64,000 bases of DNA, from assembly GCF_019375475.1 (NCBI RefSeq), contig NZ_JAHXGQ010000001.1:248001-312000 (forward strand), in the 5' to 3' direction. The position numbers and the translations under genes are program-made. The stretch's first letter is position 1. Each line of letters begins with the position of its first letter. Below are positions 39,276 through 48,327 of the stretch, in pieces. Origin of the DNA: Saccharothrix obliqua. Its GTDB lineage: Bacteria > Actinomycetota > Actinomycetes > Mycobacteriales > Pseudonocardiaceae. The notes beneath the pieces are model-generated. The model searched no databases, was not told the origin of the DNA, and saw nothing but the letters and a program-made list of their open reading frames with translations.

Positions 39276-40064
39276 GTGCTGACTTCTCTCCTCACCGCCG
39301 GCGGTGTCCGGCTGGCCGTCCGCGAGTCGGGTCCGGTCGGTGGCCCGGCGGTCGTGCTGGTGCACGGTTGGGCCCAGTCCGGGGAGGTGTGGCCGGCGCA
39401 CCCGGCACACCGCTCGTACGCGGTGGACCTGCGTGGCCACGGCGAGTCCGACGCGCCCGCCGACGGCTACGACGACCCGGCCGCGTGGGCGGACGACCTG
39501 GCGGCGGTGCTCGCGCACACCGGGCCCGCGGTGCTGGTCGGCTGGTCGTACGGGGGCCTGGTGCTCACCGACTACCTGCGCGTGCGCGGCGCGGACCTGG
39601 TGCGCGGGCTGGTGCTGGTCGGCGCGATCACCGAGAACGGCCGCGACCGGCCGGGCGGTGCGACCGGGCCGGTGCCGCGCCGGGTGCTGCCCGCGGCGTT
39701 GTCGGACGACCCGGCGGTGGCCGTGCCCGCGCTGCTGGAGTTCTGCGCCGCGCACGACCTGCCCGACGTGGAGGTGCAGCGGATGCTCGGCACCGCGTTG
39801 CGCGTGCCGCCACGCGTGCGTCGCGCCCTGCTCAGCCGGGACGTGGGCAGCGCCGAGGTGCTGACCGCCGTCGACCGGCCCACCCTGGTGGTGCACGGCA
39901 CCGCCGACCAGGTGGTCGCGCCGAGCGCGGCCGAGTACGCGGCGGCGACCGTGCCGGGAGCCGAGTTGCGCTGGTACGACGGAGTGGGCCACCTGCCGTT
40001 CCGCGAGCGGCCGGAGCGGTTCGCGGCCGACCTGGCGGCGTTCGTCGCGGAGGTCGGGCGGTGA
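39276..40064 (+). CDS. alpha/beta hydrolase upstream of mshA
   Basis: 262 residues. It has the oxyanion loop [20 protein letters not shown], nucleophile elbow VGWSYGG, acid in [10 protein letters not shown], and final GVGHLPFRE with the catalytic His. This is a typical esterase/haloperoxidase-like hydrolase; the substrate is unknown. It starts with GTG, and its stop overlaps the mshA start (GTGA), so it is co-translated with mycothiol biosynthesis. A mycothiol link is position-based inference only. Confidence 0.87.
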   Translation: MLTSLLTAGGVRLAVRESGPVGGPAVVLVHGWAQSGEVWPAHPAHRSYAVDLRGHGESDAPADGYDDPAAWADDLAAVLAHTGPAVLVGWSYGGLVLTDYLRVRGADLVRGLVLVGAITENGRDRPGGATGPVPRRVLPAALSDDPAVAVPALLEFCAAHDLPDVEVQRMLGTALRVPPRVRRALLSRDVGSAEVLTAVDRPTLVVHGTADQVVAPSAAEYAAATVPGAELRWYDGVGHLPFRERPERFAADLAAFVAEVGR

Positions 40065-41314
40065 AGCGCGTCGCGGTCCTCTCGGTGCACACGTCACCGC
40101 TGGAACAGCCCGGCACGGGCGACGCGGGCGGCATGAACGTCTACGTCGTGCAGACCGCCATTCGCATGGCCGAGCGCGGCATCGAGGTGGAGGTGTTCAC
40201 CCGGGCCACGTCGTCCGACCTGCCGCCGGTCGCGGAACTCGCGCCCGGCGTGAAGGTGCGGCACGTGGTGGCGGGCCCGTTCGAGGGACTGGGCAAGGAG
40301 GAGCTGCCGGGCCAGCTGTGCGCGTTCACGGCGGGCGTGCTGCGTGCCGAGGCGCGGCACGAGCCCGGCCACTACGACGTGGTGCACTCGCACTACTGGC
40401 TGTCCGGCCAGGTCGGGTGGCTGGCGCGGGAGCGCTGGGGCGTGCCGCTGGTGCACACCGCGCACACCCTGGCGAAGGTGAAGAACGCGAACCTGGCCGC
40501 GTGCGACACGCCGGAGCCGCGGATGCGCGTGATCGGCGAGGAGCAGGTGGTCGCCGAGGCCGACATGCTGGTCGCGAACACCGACGTCGAGGCGGCCGAG
40601 CTGGTCGGCCTGTACGCGGCGGACCCGGCGAAGGTGCTGGTCGTGCCGCCGGGCGTGGACCTCGACCGGTTCACGCCGGGCGACCGGGACGCCGCCCGCG
40701 CGGCGCTCGGCGTGCGCCCGGACGACGTGGTGCTGGCGTTCGTGGGCCGCATCCAGCCGTTGAAGGGGCCGGACGTGCTGCTGCGCGCCGCCGCCGAGCT
40801 GCTGTTCCGCGCGCCGGAGCTGCGGGACCGGCTGGTGGTGCTGGTGGTCGGCGGACCGTCGGGTAGCGGCATGCAGACGCCCGAGGAGCTGAAGCGGCTC
40901 GCGGGTGAGCTGGGCATCTCGGACGTGGTGCGGTTCCTGCCGCCGCAGGGCGGCGCGGCGCTGGCCCGCGTGTACCGGGCGGCGGACGTGGTGGCCGTGC
41001 CCAGCCACAACGAGTCGTTCGGCCTGGTGGCGCTGGAGGCGCAGGCGTGCGGCACGCCCGTGGTGGCGGCGGCGGTCGGCGGGTTGCCGGTGGCGGTGCG
41101 GGACGGCGTGTCCGGTGCGCTGGTGGACGGGCACGACCCGGCCGCGTGGGCGCGGGTGCTGGCGGACGTGGCGTTGCACCCCGCCCACCGCGAGGAGCTG
41201 GCGGCCAACGCCGTCGGCCACGCCCGCCGGTTCTCCTGGGAGCGGACGACTGATTCACTGCTGGCGGGGTACGCCCGGGCACGGGACGTGTTCCGCGAGG
41301 AGGTGTTCGCTTGA
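40061..41314 (+). CDS. mshA: D-inositol-3-phosphate glycosyltransferase
   Basis: 417 residues, GT4 family. It begins with the MshA signature [26 protein letters not shown]. It also has the [14 protein letters not shown] inositol-phosphate site, a [13 protein letters not shown] phosphate-binding loop, and [19 protein letters not shown] with the nucleotide-sugar EX7E motif. MshA transfers GlcNAc to 1L-inositol-1-phosphate, the first step of mycothiol synthesis, which fits the MDMPI-family gene nearby. It is the Rv0486 orthologue. Confidence 0.97.
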   Translation: MKRVAVLSVHTSPLEQPGTGDAGGMNVYVVQTAIRMAERGIEVEVFTRATSSDLPPVAELAPGVKVRHVVAGPFEGLGKEELPGQLCAFTAGVLRAEARHEPGHYDVVHSHYWLSGQVGWLARERWGVPLVHTAHTLAKVKNANLAACDTPEPRMRVIGEEQVVAEADMLVANTDVEAAELVGLYAADPAKVLVVPPGVDLDRFTPGDRDAARAALGVRPDDVVLAFVGRIQPLKGPDVLLRAAAELLFRAPELRDRLVVLVVGGPSGSGMQTPEELKRLAGELGISDVVRFLPPQGGAALARVYRAADVVAVPSHNESFGLVALEAQACGTPVVAAAVGGLPVAVRDGVSGALVDGHDPAAWARVLADVALHPAHREELAANAVGHARRFSWERTTDSLLAGYARARDVFREEVFA

Positions 41315-41793
41315 AACCGGACGAGGTCATCCGGTCCGCTTTGGACGAACGGGAGCTGAAGTACACCAACCCGGAGCCGGGCAAGTTCTTCGTCACGCTG
41401 CCGGGCGCGAAGAAGCTCCAGACCAACTGCTGGCTCGTGGTGGGCAGGCACGCGCTGGTGGTGGAGGCGTTCGTGTGCCGCAACCCGGACGAGGCGCACC
41501 AGGACGTGTACCGCTTCCTGTTGCGCCGCAACGCGAAGCTCTACGGCGTGCACTACACCGTCGACACCCGCGGCGACATCTACCTGGTCGGCCGGATACC
41601 GCCGCACGCCGTGACGGCGGACGAGCTGGACCGCGTCCTGGGTCAGGTGGTGGAGGCCGCGGACGGTGATTTCAACACGCTGCTGGAGATCGGGTTCAAG
41701 GGCGCGATCCGCCGCGAGTGGGACTGGCGCGTGTCGCGTGGCGAGTCCCTGGCGAACCTCCAGGCGTTCCGGCACCTGGTGGACACCGACTGA
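41311..41793 (+). CDS. YbjN-domain protein (Rv0487-like)
   Basis: 160 residues with the YbjN/TY3B-like fold: [50 protein letters not shown], then [25 protein letters not shown]. The family resembles type III secretion chaperones, and no reaction is known. It starts with TTG at 41311 overlapping the mshA stop (TTGA), with a GAGGAGG Shine-Dalgarno about 7 nt upstream. It is conserved next to mshA in actinobacteria. Confidence 0.9.
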   Translation: MKPDEVIRSALDERELKYTNPEPGKFFVTLPGAKKLQTNCWLVVGRHALVVEAFVCRNPDEAHQDVYRFLLRRNAKLYGVHYTVDTRGDIYLVGRIPPHAVTADELDRVLGQVVEAADGDFNTLLEIGFKGAIRREWDWRVSRGESLANLQAFRHLVDTD

Positions 41794-41874
41794 GCCCGAA
41801 TCGTGATCAACGGCCGCGCAACGGGTTCCGCCGCGCGGCCCGTCCTCCGGTCGAAGCGACCACAGGAGGGGATC

Positions 41875-42723
41875 ATGGGCAGACGGGTGGCAGCCGCGGT
41901 GCTGGCGTTAGCCGCGTTGGCCGGGTGTTCGTCGAATTCCGGCAGCACGACGGCCGTCGCGCCGGGCGCGGCGCAGGAGGCGAAGCCGGGCGCGGGTGAT
42001 CCGGACGCCGCCGCGAAGGCGCCGGAGGACAAGCGCGCCGCGGCCGAGCCGGCGACGTCGAACCGGCAGCTCGTGCGCATCGGGTCGGTGCGGCTCCAGG
42101 CGCCGGACGTCGCGGGCACGGCGGCCAGGGTGAACGACGTGGTGCTGGCGCAGGGCGGGTACGTCGCGTCGGAGAACCTGACGGACAACAACGCCACCAC
42201 GACGTTGCGCGTGCCCGGCGACCGGTTGGACGCGGTCATGAAGGCCGTCGGCGAGCTGCCCGACGTGCGGGTGGCCGAGCGCACCGTGCGCACCGAGGAC
42301 GTGACCGACCAGGTGGTGGACGTCGAGGCGCGGATCGCCAACCAGCGGGCGAGCGTGGAGCGGGTGCGCGCGCTGCTGGACCGCGCGACGACCACGGCCG
42401 AGATCACCCAGATCGAGTCCGAGCTGACCAGGCGGCAGGGCGAGCTGGAATCGCTGCTGCGCCGCCACGACACGCTCAAGGGCCAGGCGGCCATGTCCAC
42501 GCTGACCGTCGCGATCGGCCGGACCGACCGGGCACCGGCCGCGCCGGCCGAGGACGACGACTTCCTGACCGCGCTCGCGGGCGGCTGGCACGCCCTGACG
42601 GCGGCGCTCGGGTGGTTGCTGATCGTGATCGGGCGGGTGCTGCCGTTCGCCGTGGTGCTCGGCGCGCCGCTGCTCGGATACCTCGCGTGGCGTCGTCGCC
42701 GCAAAGGTGCGGTCACACCCTGA
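41875..42723 (+). CDS. DUF4349 lipoprotein
   Basis: 282 residues. The signal peptide ends in LAGC with C18 as lipid attachment site. A low-complexity linker is followed by the DUF4349 domain (VRIGSVRLQAPDV, ENLTDNNATTTLRVPGDRLDAVM, and a coiled coil VVDVEARIANQRASVERVRALLDRATTTAEITQIESELTRRQGELESL) and a C-terminal membrane segment with RRRR anchor. An outer-leaflet lipoprotein with a coiled coil and a C-terminal anchor suggests an envelope sensor or scaffold. The ATG at 41875 has an AGGAGGGG Shine-Dalgarno. Confidence 0.88.
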   Translation: MGRRVAAAVLALAALAGCSSNSGSTTAVAPGAAQEAKPGAGDPDAAAKAPEDKRAAAEPATSNRQLVRIGSVRLQAPDVAGTAARVNDVVLAQGGYVASENLTDNNATTTLRVPGDRLDAVMKAVGELPDVRVAERTVRTEDVTDQVVDVEARIANQRASVERVRALLDRATTTAEITQIESELTRRQGELESLLRRHDTLKGQAAMSTLTVAIGRTDRAPAAPAEDDDFLTALAGGWHALTAALGWLLIVIGRVLPFAVVLGAPLLGYLAWRRRRKGAVTP

Positions 42724-42784
42724 GACCCGAACGGACCCGACTTCCTGACGAAAACGCTACTGCGGGTGTGCGCGCGACGGGGAG

Positions 42785-43054
42785 CGCGGGGCGGCTTGGG
42801 AGAGAGGGGGAGTCGCGAGTCAAGCCGCCCCGCGTAGGTCCCCGCTTGTGGGGGGATCCGGGCGGGGGGAGCCCGACAATCCCAGCGGGCCGCGGTTCGA
42901 CGGGGGGATTGCGAACCGCGGTGGTGCCTTCCGGGTCGTTGGAGTGCGTGGGAGCCGACCCGTTCGGACCCTGTCAACTTGGCAGATCGCCGGCGATCCC
43001 CACAAGGGTTCGCGTTACTCCATTCGAGTGTTATCGGCGTGGATTGGTAACGCG
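42785..43054. repeat. cluster of strong inverted repeats in a 421-bp gap
   Basis: Four structures in order: CGCGGGGCGGCTTG (42785-42798) with 42821-42834; CCGCGGTTCG (42890-42899) with 42912-42921; palindrome GATCGCCGGCGATC (42985-42998); CGCGTTAC (43011-43018) with 43047-43054. All arms are perfect. The gap 42724-43144 has no credible ORF. The first hairpin can be the terminator of the DUF4349 gene. The rest may be a 5' leader or a structured RNA of the CoA-ligase gene. Confidence 0.6.
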
Positions 43055-43144
43055 AGCGTGATCTTCGGCGTGCCTTGACCCCGAATGTGTCGTGGCTCAC
43101 GATGGCGGGATCGTTTTCCCACCGGCGAGTAGTGAGGCTGCCGC

Positions 43145-44707
43145 ATGGTGTTCCGCAGTCCGTTCCCCGACGTCGACCTCCCCGACGTGCCGCTGCACGA
43201 GCTGTTGTTCGCCGACCTGGCCGGGCGCGCGGACCGGGTGGCGCTGGTCGACGGCACGTCCGGCGCGTCCCTCACCTACGCCGGGCTCGCGGGGGCGGTG
43301 GACCGCCTCGCCGCCGCGCTCGCCGAACGGGGGGTCGGCAAGGGCGACGTGGTGGGCATCCTCTGCCCCAACACCCCTTACTACGCCGTGGTCTTCCACG
43401 GCGTGCTGCGTGCCGGCGCGACCGCCACCACCATCAACGCGCTCTACACCGCCGACGACGTGGCGGACCAGCTCGCCGACGCCGGGGCGAAGATGTTGTT
43501 CACCGTCTCCGCGCTGCTGCCCACCGCCGCGCCGGGCGCGCGCCGGGCCGGTGTCGCCGACGTCGTCGTGCTCGACCGGGCCGAGGGCTACCCCGACCTG
43601 GCCGGGCTGCTGACGTCCATGGGTCCGGCGCCGCGGGTGGCGATCGACCCGGCCGAGGACGTGGCCGTGCTGCCCTACTCGTCCGGCACCACCGGGCGGG
43701 CCAAGGGCGTCATGCTGACCCATCGGAACCTGGTCGCGAACATCGTGCAGTGCGGTCCGCTGCTGAAGGTCGACGCGGAGACGCGCATCCTCGCCGTGCT
43801 CCCGTTCTTCCACATCTACGGGATGCAGGTGCTGATGAACAACGGCCTGCACGTCGGCGCGACCGTCGTGACCCTGCCGCGGTTCGACCTGCGCGAGTTC
43901 CTGCGCGTCATCCAAGACCACCGCACCGACCGGGTGTACATCGCGCCGCCGATCGCCGTCGCGCTCGCCAAGCACCCGTTGGTGGACGAGTACGACCTGT
44001 CCGCCGTGGACACGGTCTTCTCCGGCGCGGCCCCGCTGGACGTCGACCTGGCGGCGGCCGTCGCGCGCCGCCTGGGCTGCCGCGTGGTCCAGGGGTACGG
44101 CATGACCGAGATGAGCCCGGTCAGCCACGCCATCCCGGACGGGCGCGACGACATCCCCGTGGGCACCGTCGGCGTGACCGCGCCCAACATGGAGTGCCGC
44201 GTCGTGGACCCGGCGACCGGCGAGGACGTGGGTGTCGGCGAGCGCGGCGAGCTGTGGTGCCGGGGCCCGAACGTCATGAAGGGCTACCTGAACGACCCCG
44301 AGGCCACCGCCGCCACCCTGGACGCCGAGGGCTGGCTGCGCACGGGCGACGTCGCCGTGATCGACGGTGACGGGTTGGTGAGCATCGTCGACCGGGTCAA
44401 GGAGCTGATCAAGTACAAGGGCTACCAGGTGCCGCCGGCGGAGCTGGAGGCGTTGCTGCTGACGCACCCGGCCATCGCCGACGCGGCGGTCGTGGGCGTG
44501 CGTGACGGTGAGGGGGAGGAGGTGCCCAAGGCGTTCGTCGTGCGGCAGGCGGGGGCGGCCCTGGACGGGGCCGCCGTGATGTCCTTCGTGGCCACCCGCG
44601 TCGCACCGCACAAGAAGGTCCGGGAGGTCGAGTTCATCGAGGCCATCCCGAAGTCGGCCTCCGGCAAGATCCTGCGGAAGGACCTGCGGGCGCGGGAACG
44701 CGGCTGA
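43145..44707 (+). CDS. 4-coumarate:CoA ligase-like acyl-CoA synthetase
   Basis: 520 residues, ANL superfamily. Motifs: P-loop YSSGTTGRAKGVMLTH, LPFFHIYGM, GYGMTEMSPVSH, GWLRTGDV, VDRVKELIKYKGYQVPPAELE and the C-terminal catalytic Lys in PKSASGKILRKDLR. The pattern fits plant and Streptomyces 4CL/cinnamoyl-CoA ligases, activating aryl or fatty acids through an adenylate. No phenylpropanoid genes adjoin, so the physiological acid is open. Confidence 0.88.
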   Translation: MVFRSPFPDVDLPDVPLHELLFADLAGRADRVALVDGTSGASLTYAGLAGAVDRLAAALAERGVGKGDVVGILCPNTPYYAVVFHGVLRAGATATTINALYTADDVADQLADAGAKMLFTVSALLPTAAPGARRAGVADVVVLDRAEGYPDLAGLLTSMGPAPRVAIDPAEDVAVLPYSSGTTGRAKGVMLTHRNLVANIVQCGPLLKVDAETRILAVLPFFHIYGMQVLMNNGLHVGATVVTLPRFDLREFLRVIQDHRTDRVYIAPPIAVALAKHPLVDEYDLSAVDTVFSGAAPLDVDLAAAVARRLGCRVVQGYGMTEMSPVSHAIPDGRDDIPVGTVGVTAPNMECRVVDPATGEDVGVGERGELWCRGPNVMKGYLNDPEATAATLDAEGWLRTGDVAVIDGDGLVSIVDRVKELIKYKGYQVPPAELEALLLTHPAIADAAVVGVRDGEGEEVPKAFVVRQAGAALDGAAVMSFVATRVAPHKKVREVEFIEAIPKSASGKILRKDLRARERG

Positions 44708-44824
44708 CCCGGTCGGCGTCGGGTGGTGTTCTCCGGGAGCGCGGCGCGCCCTCGTGTCACCTGGTCGGGTTGATCCACCGGCTTCGGCCGGCGCTCCGGC
44801 CACCGGGCGGACAGCATCTTCGGT

Positions 44825-44843
44825 GCTCCGGGCCTCCCGGAGC
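44825..44843 (+). terminator. hairpin upstream of the small secreted protein
   Basis: GCTCCGGG (44825-44832) pairs perfectly with CCCGGAGC (44836-44843) around a 3-nt loop. It may end the CoA-ligase transcript or structure the leader of the small gene 32 bp further on. Confidence 0.45.
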
Positions 44844-44874
44844 GGATCCCAGCCCCGAACCGTACGGAGTACAC

Positions 44875-45063
44875 ATGCGCACGCTCGGCAAGCTCGTCGC
44901 CTCGACGGCCGCCGCCCTCGTCATCACCGCGCCGGTCGCGAACGCGGCCCCGGCGATCGGCGGTCTGCCCAACCTCGCGACGAACGGCGGCGGCCCCCTC
45001 AGCCTCGTGCAGCCGGTCACCCAGATCGCGAAGCCGCTGCTCGGCCAGATCCTCGGCGGCTGA
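44875..45063 (+). CDS. 62-residue secreted protein
   Basis: A signal peptide is clear (RTLGKLVASTAAALVITAPVANAAPA, cleavage after ANA-A about residue 25). It leaves a mature part of about 37 residues, with Gly/Leu/Pro and PVTQIAKPLLGQILGG at the C-terminus. There is no Cys and no recognised family. Small secreted actinomycete proteins of this size include chaplin-like and alpha-helical surface peptides, but no chaplin domain is present. The ATG at 44875 has GGAG about 8 nt upstream. Confidence 0.65.
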   Translation: MRTLGKLVASTAAALVITAPVANAAPAIGGLPNLATNGGGPLSLVQPVTQIAKPLLGQILGG

Positions 45064-45159
45064 CCGCGGGCCGGGCACCCGGCGGGACGGGCCGCCGGGC
45101 GCCCGGCGCGCGTGCCGGGTTGGCGGGGGCGCGACCAGCGGATATGGCAGAGTTGCGCC

Positions 45160-45906
45160 ATGGCTGTCGGAACCCTGGTGCTGCTCCGCCACGGCGAGAG
45201 CGTGTGGAACGCGGAGAACCTGTTCACCGGCTGGGTGGACGTCCCCCTGTCGGACAAGGGCGTGACCGAGGCGCGGCGCGGCGGCGAGTTGCTGCGCGCG
45301 GCGGACCTGCTGCCCGACGTGGTGCACACCTCGCTGCTGCGGCGGGCGATCACCACCGCGAACCTGGCGCTGGACGCGGCCGACCGCCACTGGATCCCGG
45401 TGCGCCGCGACTGGCGGCTCAACGAGCGCCACTACGGCGCGCTCCAGGGCAAGAACAAGAAGCAGACCCTGGACGAGTTCGGCGAGGAGCAGTTCATGCT
45501 CTGGCGCCGCTCCTACGACACCCCGCCGCCGCCCATCGAGCCGGGCTCGGAGTACAGCCAGGACGCGGACGCGCGGTACGCCGACCTCGGCCCGGACCTG
45601 CCGCTCACCGAGTGCCTGCTGGACGTGGTGAAGCGGATGCTGCCGTACTGGGAGACCGCGATCGTGCCGGACCTGCGCGCGGGCCGCACCGTCCTGGTCG
45701 CGGCGCACGGCAACTCGCTGCGCGCCCTCGTGAAGCACCTGGACGGCATCTCCGACGAGGCCATCGCGGGCCTCAACATCCCCACCGGCATCCCGCTGCG
45801 CTACGACCTGGACGAGGCGCTCAAGCCCGTCCGGCCGGGTGGCGAGTACCTCGACCCGGACGCCGCGGCGGACGCGATCAAGGCCGTGGCGAACCAGGGG
45901 CGTTGA
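45160..45906 (+). CDS. gpmA: 2,3-bisphosphoglycerate-dependent phosphoglycerate mutase
   Basis: 248 residues. The phospho-His motif LLRHGES has H11. [46 protein letters not shown] and [19 protein letters not shown] (second His) match dPGM. It interconverts 3- and 2-phosphoglycerate in glycolysis. It is the Rv0489 orthologue, immediately before senX3-regX3 as in mycobacteria. Confidence 0.96.
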   Translation: MAVGTLVLLRHGESVWNAENLFTGWVDVPLSDKGVTEARRGGELLRAADLLPDVVHTSLLRRAITTANLALDAADRHWIPVRRDWRLNERHYGALQGKNKKQTLDEFGEEQFMLWRRSYDTPPPPIEPGSEYSQDADARYADLGPDLPLTECLLDVVKRMLPYWETAIVPDLRAGRTVLVAAHGNSLRALVKHLDGISDEAIAGLNIPTGIPLRYDLDEALKPVRPGGEYLDPDAAADAIKAVANQGR

Positions 45907-46009
45907 GACCGGGGCGTTGAGCCCGGGGCACCGAACCGGGCCGGTCGGTGCGGGCCGGTCGAATTGGGCCTGCTCGGTGCGGGCCGGTCGGTGCGGGCCT
46001 GTGTGCTGT

Positions 46010-46149
46010 GGACCGACCGGTGCGGACCGACTGCTGCGGACCGACCGGTGCGGACCGACTGCTGCGGACCGACCGGTGCGGACCGACTGCTGCGGACCGA
46101 CCGGTGCGGACCGACTGCTGCGGACCGACCGGTGCGGACCGACCGGTGC
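46010..46149. repeat. 14-bp tandem repeat array (minisatellite)
   Basis: Ten consecutive 14-bp units alternate between GGACCGACCGGTGC and GGACCGACTGCTGC in the order ABABABABAA, giving a 28-bp higher-order unit. Degenerate copies continue on both sides, about 45940-46170. The array lies between gpmA and senX3. All six frames stay open because of the repeat, and no gene is implied. After it, 46171-46427 holds a T7 run and the hairpin listed separately. Confidence 0.95.
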
Positions 46150-46327
46150 GGGCTGTTCGCTGCGGGCCGTTTTGGTGCGAGGGCGTTGAGCCGTGCGTGT
46201 TTTTTTAGCCACGCTCCGTGCATAACGCTCAATTCCGGCATTCTTTCTCGCGACACCCGGAAGAGGCCCCGCGTATCACCGGGTGGCACCTGGTGGACCT
46301 CATTGGACACGATTGGGTGAACTGAAG

Positions 46328-46359
46328 CCGTCCGGCGGGAGAACATCACCGCCGGACGG
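46328..46359. promoter_or_regulatory. hairpin in the senX3 leader
   Basis: CCGTCCGGCGG (46328-46338) pairs perfectly with CCGCCGGACGG (46349-46359) around a 10-nt loop, about 70 bp before the senX3 start. Just upstream GGGTGAAC (46315-46322) is the complement of a PHO-box-like GTTCACCC half-site. An attenuator or promoter-proximal control element is plausible. Confidence 0.45.
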
Positions 46360-46428
46360 TGTCGCCGGTGTCACGAACCACGCGTGCGGGCTAGGCCGCA
46401 CCCGCCCTGAGCTGCTTACGATGCGACC

Positions 46429-47622
46429 GTGACCGCAACGGGTTACCTCGTCCTGTCGATCGGCGCTCTGCTGATCGGCGGCGCGGCCTTCGTCGTGGGA
46501 CGGGTTACCGCCCGACCCCGCGCCGAGCGCCCCGCCGGCCTCACCGTCGCCGACCTCATGGCCATGGTGGTCCAGTCCTCCCACGACGGCATCACCGTCC
46601 TCAACGCGTTCGGGGACGTCGTGCTGCACAACCCGCGCGCCGAGGAACTCGGCGTCGTGCGCAACAACCGGGTGGACGACCGCGCGCGCCGCGCGGCCGA
46701 ACTCGCGCGGGAAACCGGCGAGGTCGTGCAGGTCGACCTGTCCTCCCTGGAGGTCAAGGGCCGCCAGCCGGAGGCCGTGCACGCGCAGGTCAAGGTGATC
46801 ACCGACGGGTTCGTGGTGGTGGACGCCTCGGACGAGTCGGAAGCGGTCCGCCTGGAAGCCACCCGGCGTGACTTCGTGGCCAACGTCAGCCACGAGCTGA
46901 AGACGCCGGTCGGCGCGCTCGCCCTGCTCGCCGAAGCCGTCCTGGACGCCGCCGACGACCAGGAGGAGGTGCGCCGGTTCAGCGCCAAGATCATGCAGGA
47001 GGCCACCCGCCTCGGCACCCTGGTCACCGAGCTGATCGCGTTGTCCCGCCTCCAGGGCGCGGAGAAGCTGCCCGAGCTGAACCGGGTCGGCGTGGATGTC
47101 GTCATAGACGAGGCGATGAGCCGCTCGAAGCTCGCCGCCGAGTCGGTCGGCATCGAGATCACCACCGACGAACCCAGCGGCCTGGAGGTCGAGGGCGACC
47201 GCACCCTGCTGGTCACCGCCCTGAGCAACCTGCTGGACAACGCGGTCGCCTACTCGCCGCCCGGCAGCCCCGTCTCGGTCAGCCGCAAGCTGGTCGCGGG
47301 TTTCGTGGAGATCGCCGTCACCGACCGCGGCATCGGCATCGCCGAGGACCAGCAGACCCGCGTGTTCGAGCGGTTCTACCGCGTCGACCGGGCGCGGTCG
47401 CGGGCCACCGGCGGCACCGGGCTCGGCCTCGCCATCGTCAAGCACGTCGCCGCCAACCACGGCGGCGAGGTGAAGCTGTGGAGCCTGCCCGGCACCGGGT
47501 CCACCTTCACCCTGCGCATCCCGGCGCACCCCGACCGGGAGGAGCGCACCGCCGACCTGTCCAAGCCGGAAATCGTCGTCCCTGTGCCGACCAGCGCGGG
47601 CAAACTCGGAGGAGAGCTGTGA
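46429..47622 (+). CDS. senX3: phosphate-sensing histidine kinase
   Basis: 397 residues. There is one N-terminal membrane segment (YLVLSIGALLIGGAAFVVG), then a PAS-like domain (VQSSHDGITVLNAFGDVVLHN), and a HisKA dimerisation domain with H155 in FVANVSHELKTPVGAL. The ATPase domain has N box LSNLLDNAVAYS, G1 DRGIGIAE, F box FERFYR and G2 GGTGLGLAIVK. SenX3 signals phosphate limitation through the Pst/PhoU system. It starts with GTG and overlaps regX3 (GTGA). Confidence 0.95.
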   Translation: MTATGYLVLSIGALLIGGAAFVVGRVTARPRAERPAGLTVADLMAMVVQSSHDGITVLNAFGDVVLHNPRAEELGVVRNNRVDDRARRAAELARETGEVVQVDLSSLEVKGRQPEAVHAQVKVITDGFVVVDASDESEAVRLEATRRDFVANVSHELKTPVGALALLAEAVLDAADDQEEVRRFSAKIMQEATRLGTLVTELIALSRLQGAEKLPELNRVGVDVVIDEAMSRSKLAAESVGIEITTDEPSGLEVEGDRTLLVTALSNLLDNAVAYSPPGSPVSVSRKLVAGFVEIAVTDRGIGIAEDQQTRVFERFYRVDRARSRATGGTGLGLAIVKHVAANHGGEVKLWSLPGTGSTFTLRIPAHPDREERTADLSKPEIVVPVPTSAGKLGGEL

Positions 47623-48299
47623 CCAGGGTGCTCATCGTGGAGGACGAGGAGTCCTTCGCCGACCCGCTCGCCTTTTTGCTGCGCAAGGAGGGGTTCACCG
47701 CCGCGCTCGCCGCCACCGGTCAGGAGGCGCTGGAGGAGTTCGACCGCAACGGCGCCGACATCGTGCTGCTCGACCTCATGCTGCCCGGCATGAGCGGCAC
47801 CGACGTGTGCAAGCAGCTCCGCGCCCGCTCCGCCGTGCCAGTGATCATGGTCACGGCGCGGGACAGCGAGATCGACAAGGTGGTCGGCCTCGAACTGGGC
47901 GCCGACGACTACGTCACCAAGCCCTACTCGGCCCGCGAGCTGATCGCCCGCATCCGCGCCGTGCTCCGCCGCGGCGGCGAGTCCGAGGAGCTGTTGCCGC
48001 AGGTCCTGGAGGCGGGACCGGTCCGGATGGACGTCGAGCGGCACGTCGTGACGGTCGACGGCGGCGAGGTCAACCTGCCGCTGAAGGAGTTCGACCTGCT
48101 GGAGTACCTGCTCCGCAACGTCGGCCGCGTGCTCACCAGGGGCCAGCTCATCGACCGGGTGTGGGGCGCGGACTACGTCGGCGACACCAAAACCCTGGAC
48201 GTGCACGTCAAACGCCTGCGGTCGAAGATCGAACCCGACCCGTCGACACCGCGTCACCTGGTGACGGTGCGGGGACTGGGCTACAAGTTCGAGTCCTGA
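47619..48299 (+). CDS. regX3: phosphate-responsive OmpR-type regulator
   Basis: 226 residues. The receiver domain has acidic pocket VEDEESF, phosphorylated D52 in LLDLMLPGMSG, and the conserved Lys in YVTKPYS. The C-terminal winged helix (PLKEFDLLEYLLRNVGRVLTRGQLIDRVWG, TLDVHVKRLRSKIE) binds direct repeats. RegX3/PhoP activates the phosphate-starvation regulon. The GTG start overlaps the senX3 stop, with a GGAGGAG Shine-Dalgarno. Confidence 0.96.
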   Translation: MTRVLIVEDEESFADPLAFLLRKEGFTAALAATGQEALEEFDRNGADIVLLDLMLPGMSGTDVCKQLRARSAVPVIMVTARDSEIDKVVGLELGADDYVTKPYSARELIARIRAVLRRGGESEELLPQVLEAGPVRMDVERHVVTVDGGEVNLPLKEFDLLEYLLRNVGRVLTRGQLIDRVWGADYVGDTKTLDVHVKRLRSKIEPDPSTPRHLVTVRGLGYKFES

Positions 48300-48327
48300 C
48301 TCCGCCGACCGGGTACGGTGTCCCCCC

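Noticed and set aside
46010-46149. CRISPR array
   Set aside because: Units are 14 bp with no unique spacers and no cas genes nearby, so it is a minisatellite.
45930-46210. Protein-coding Cys/Arg-rich repeat ORFs on the plus strand
   Set aside because: Every frame is open through the array because of its composition, and no start with a Shine-Dalgarno precedes any.
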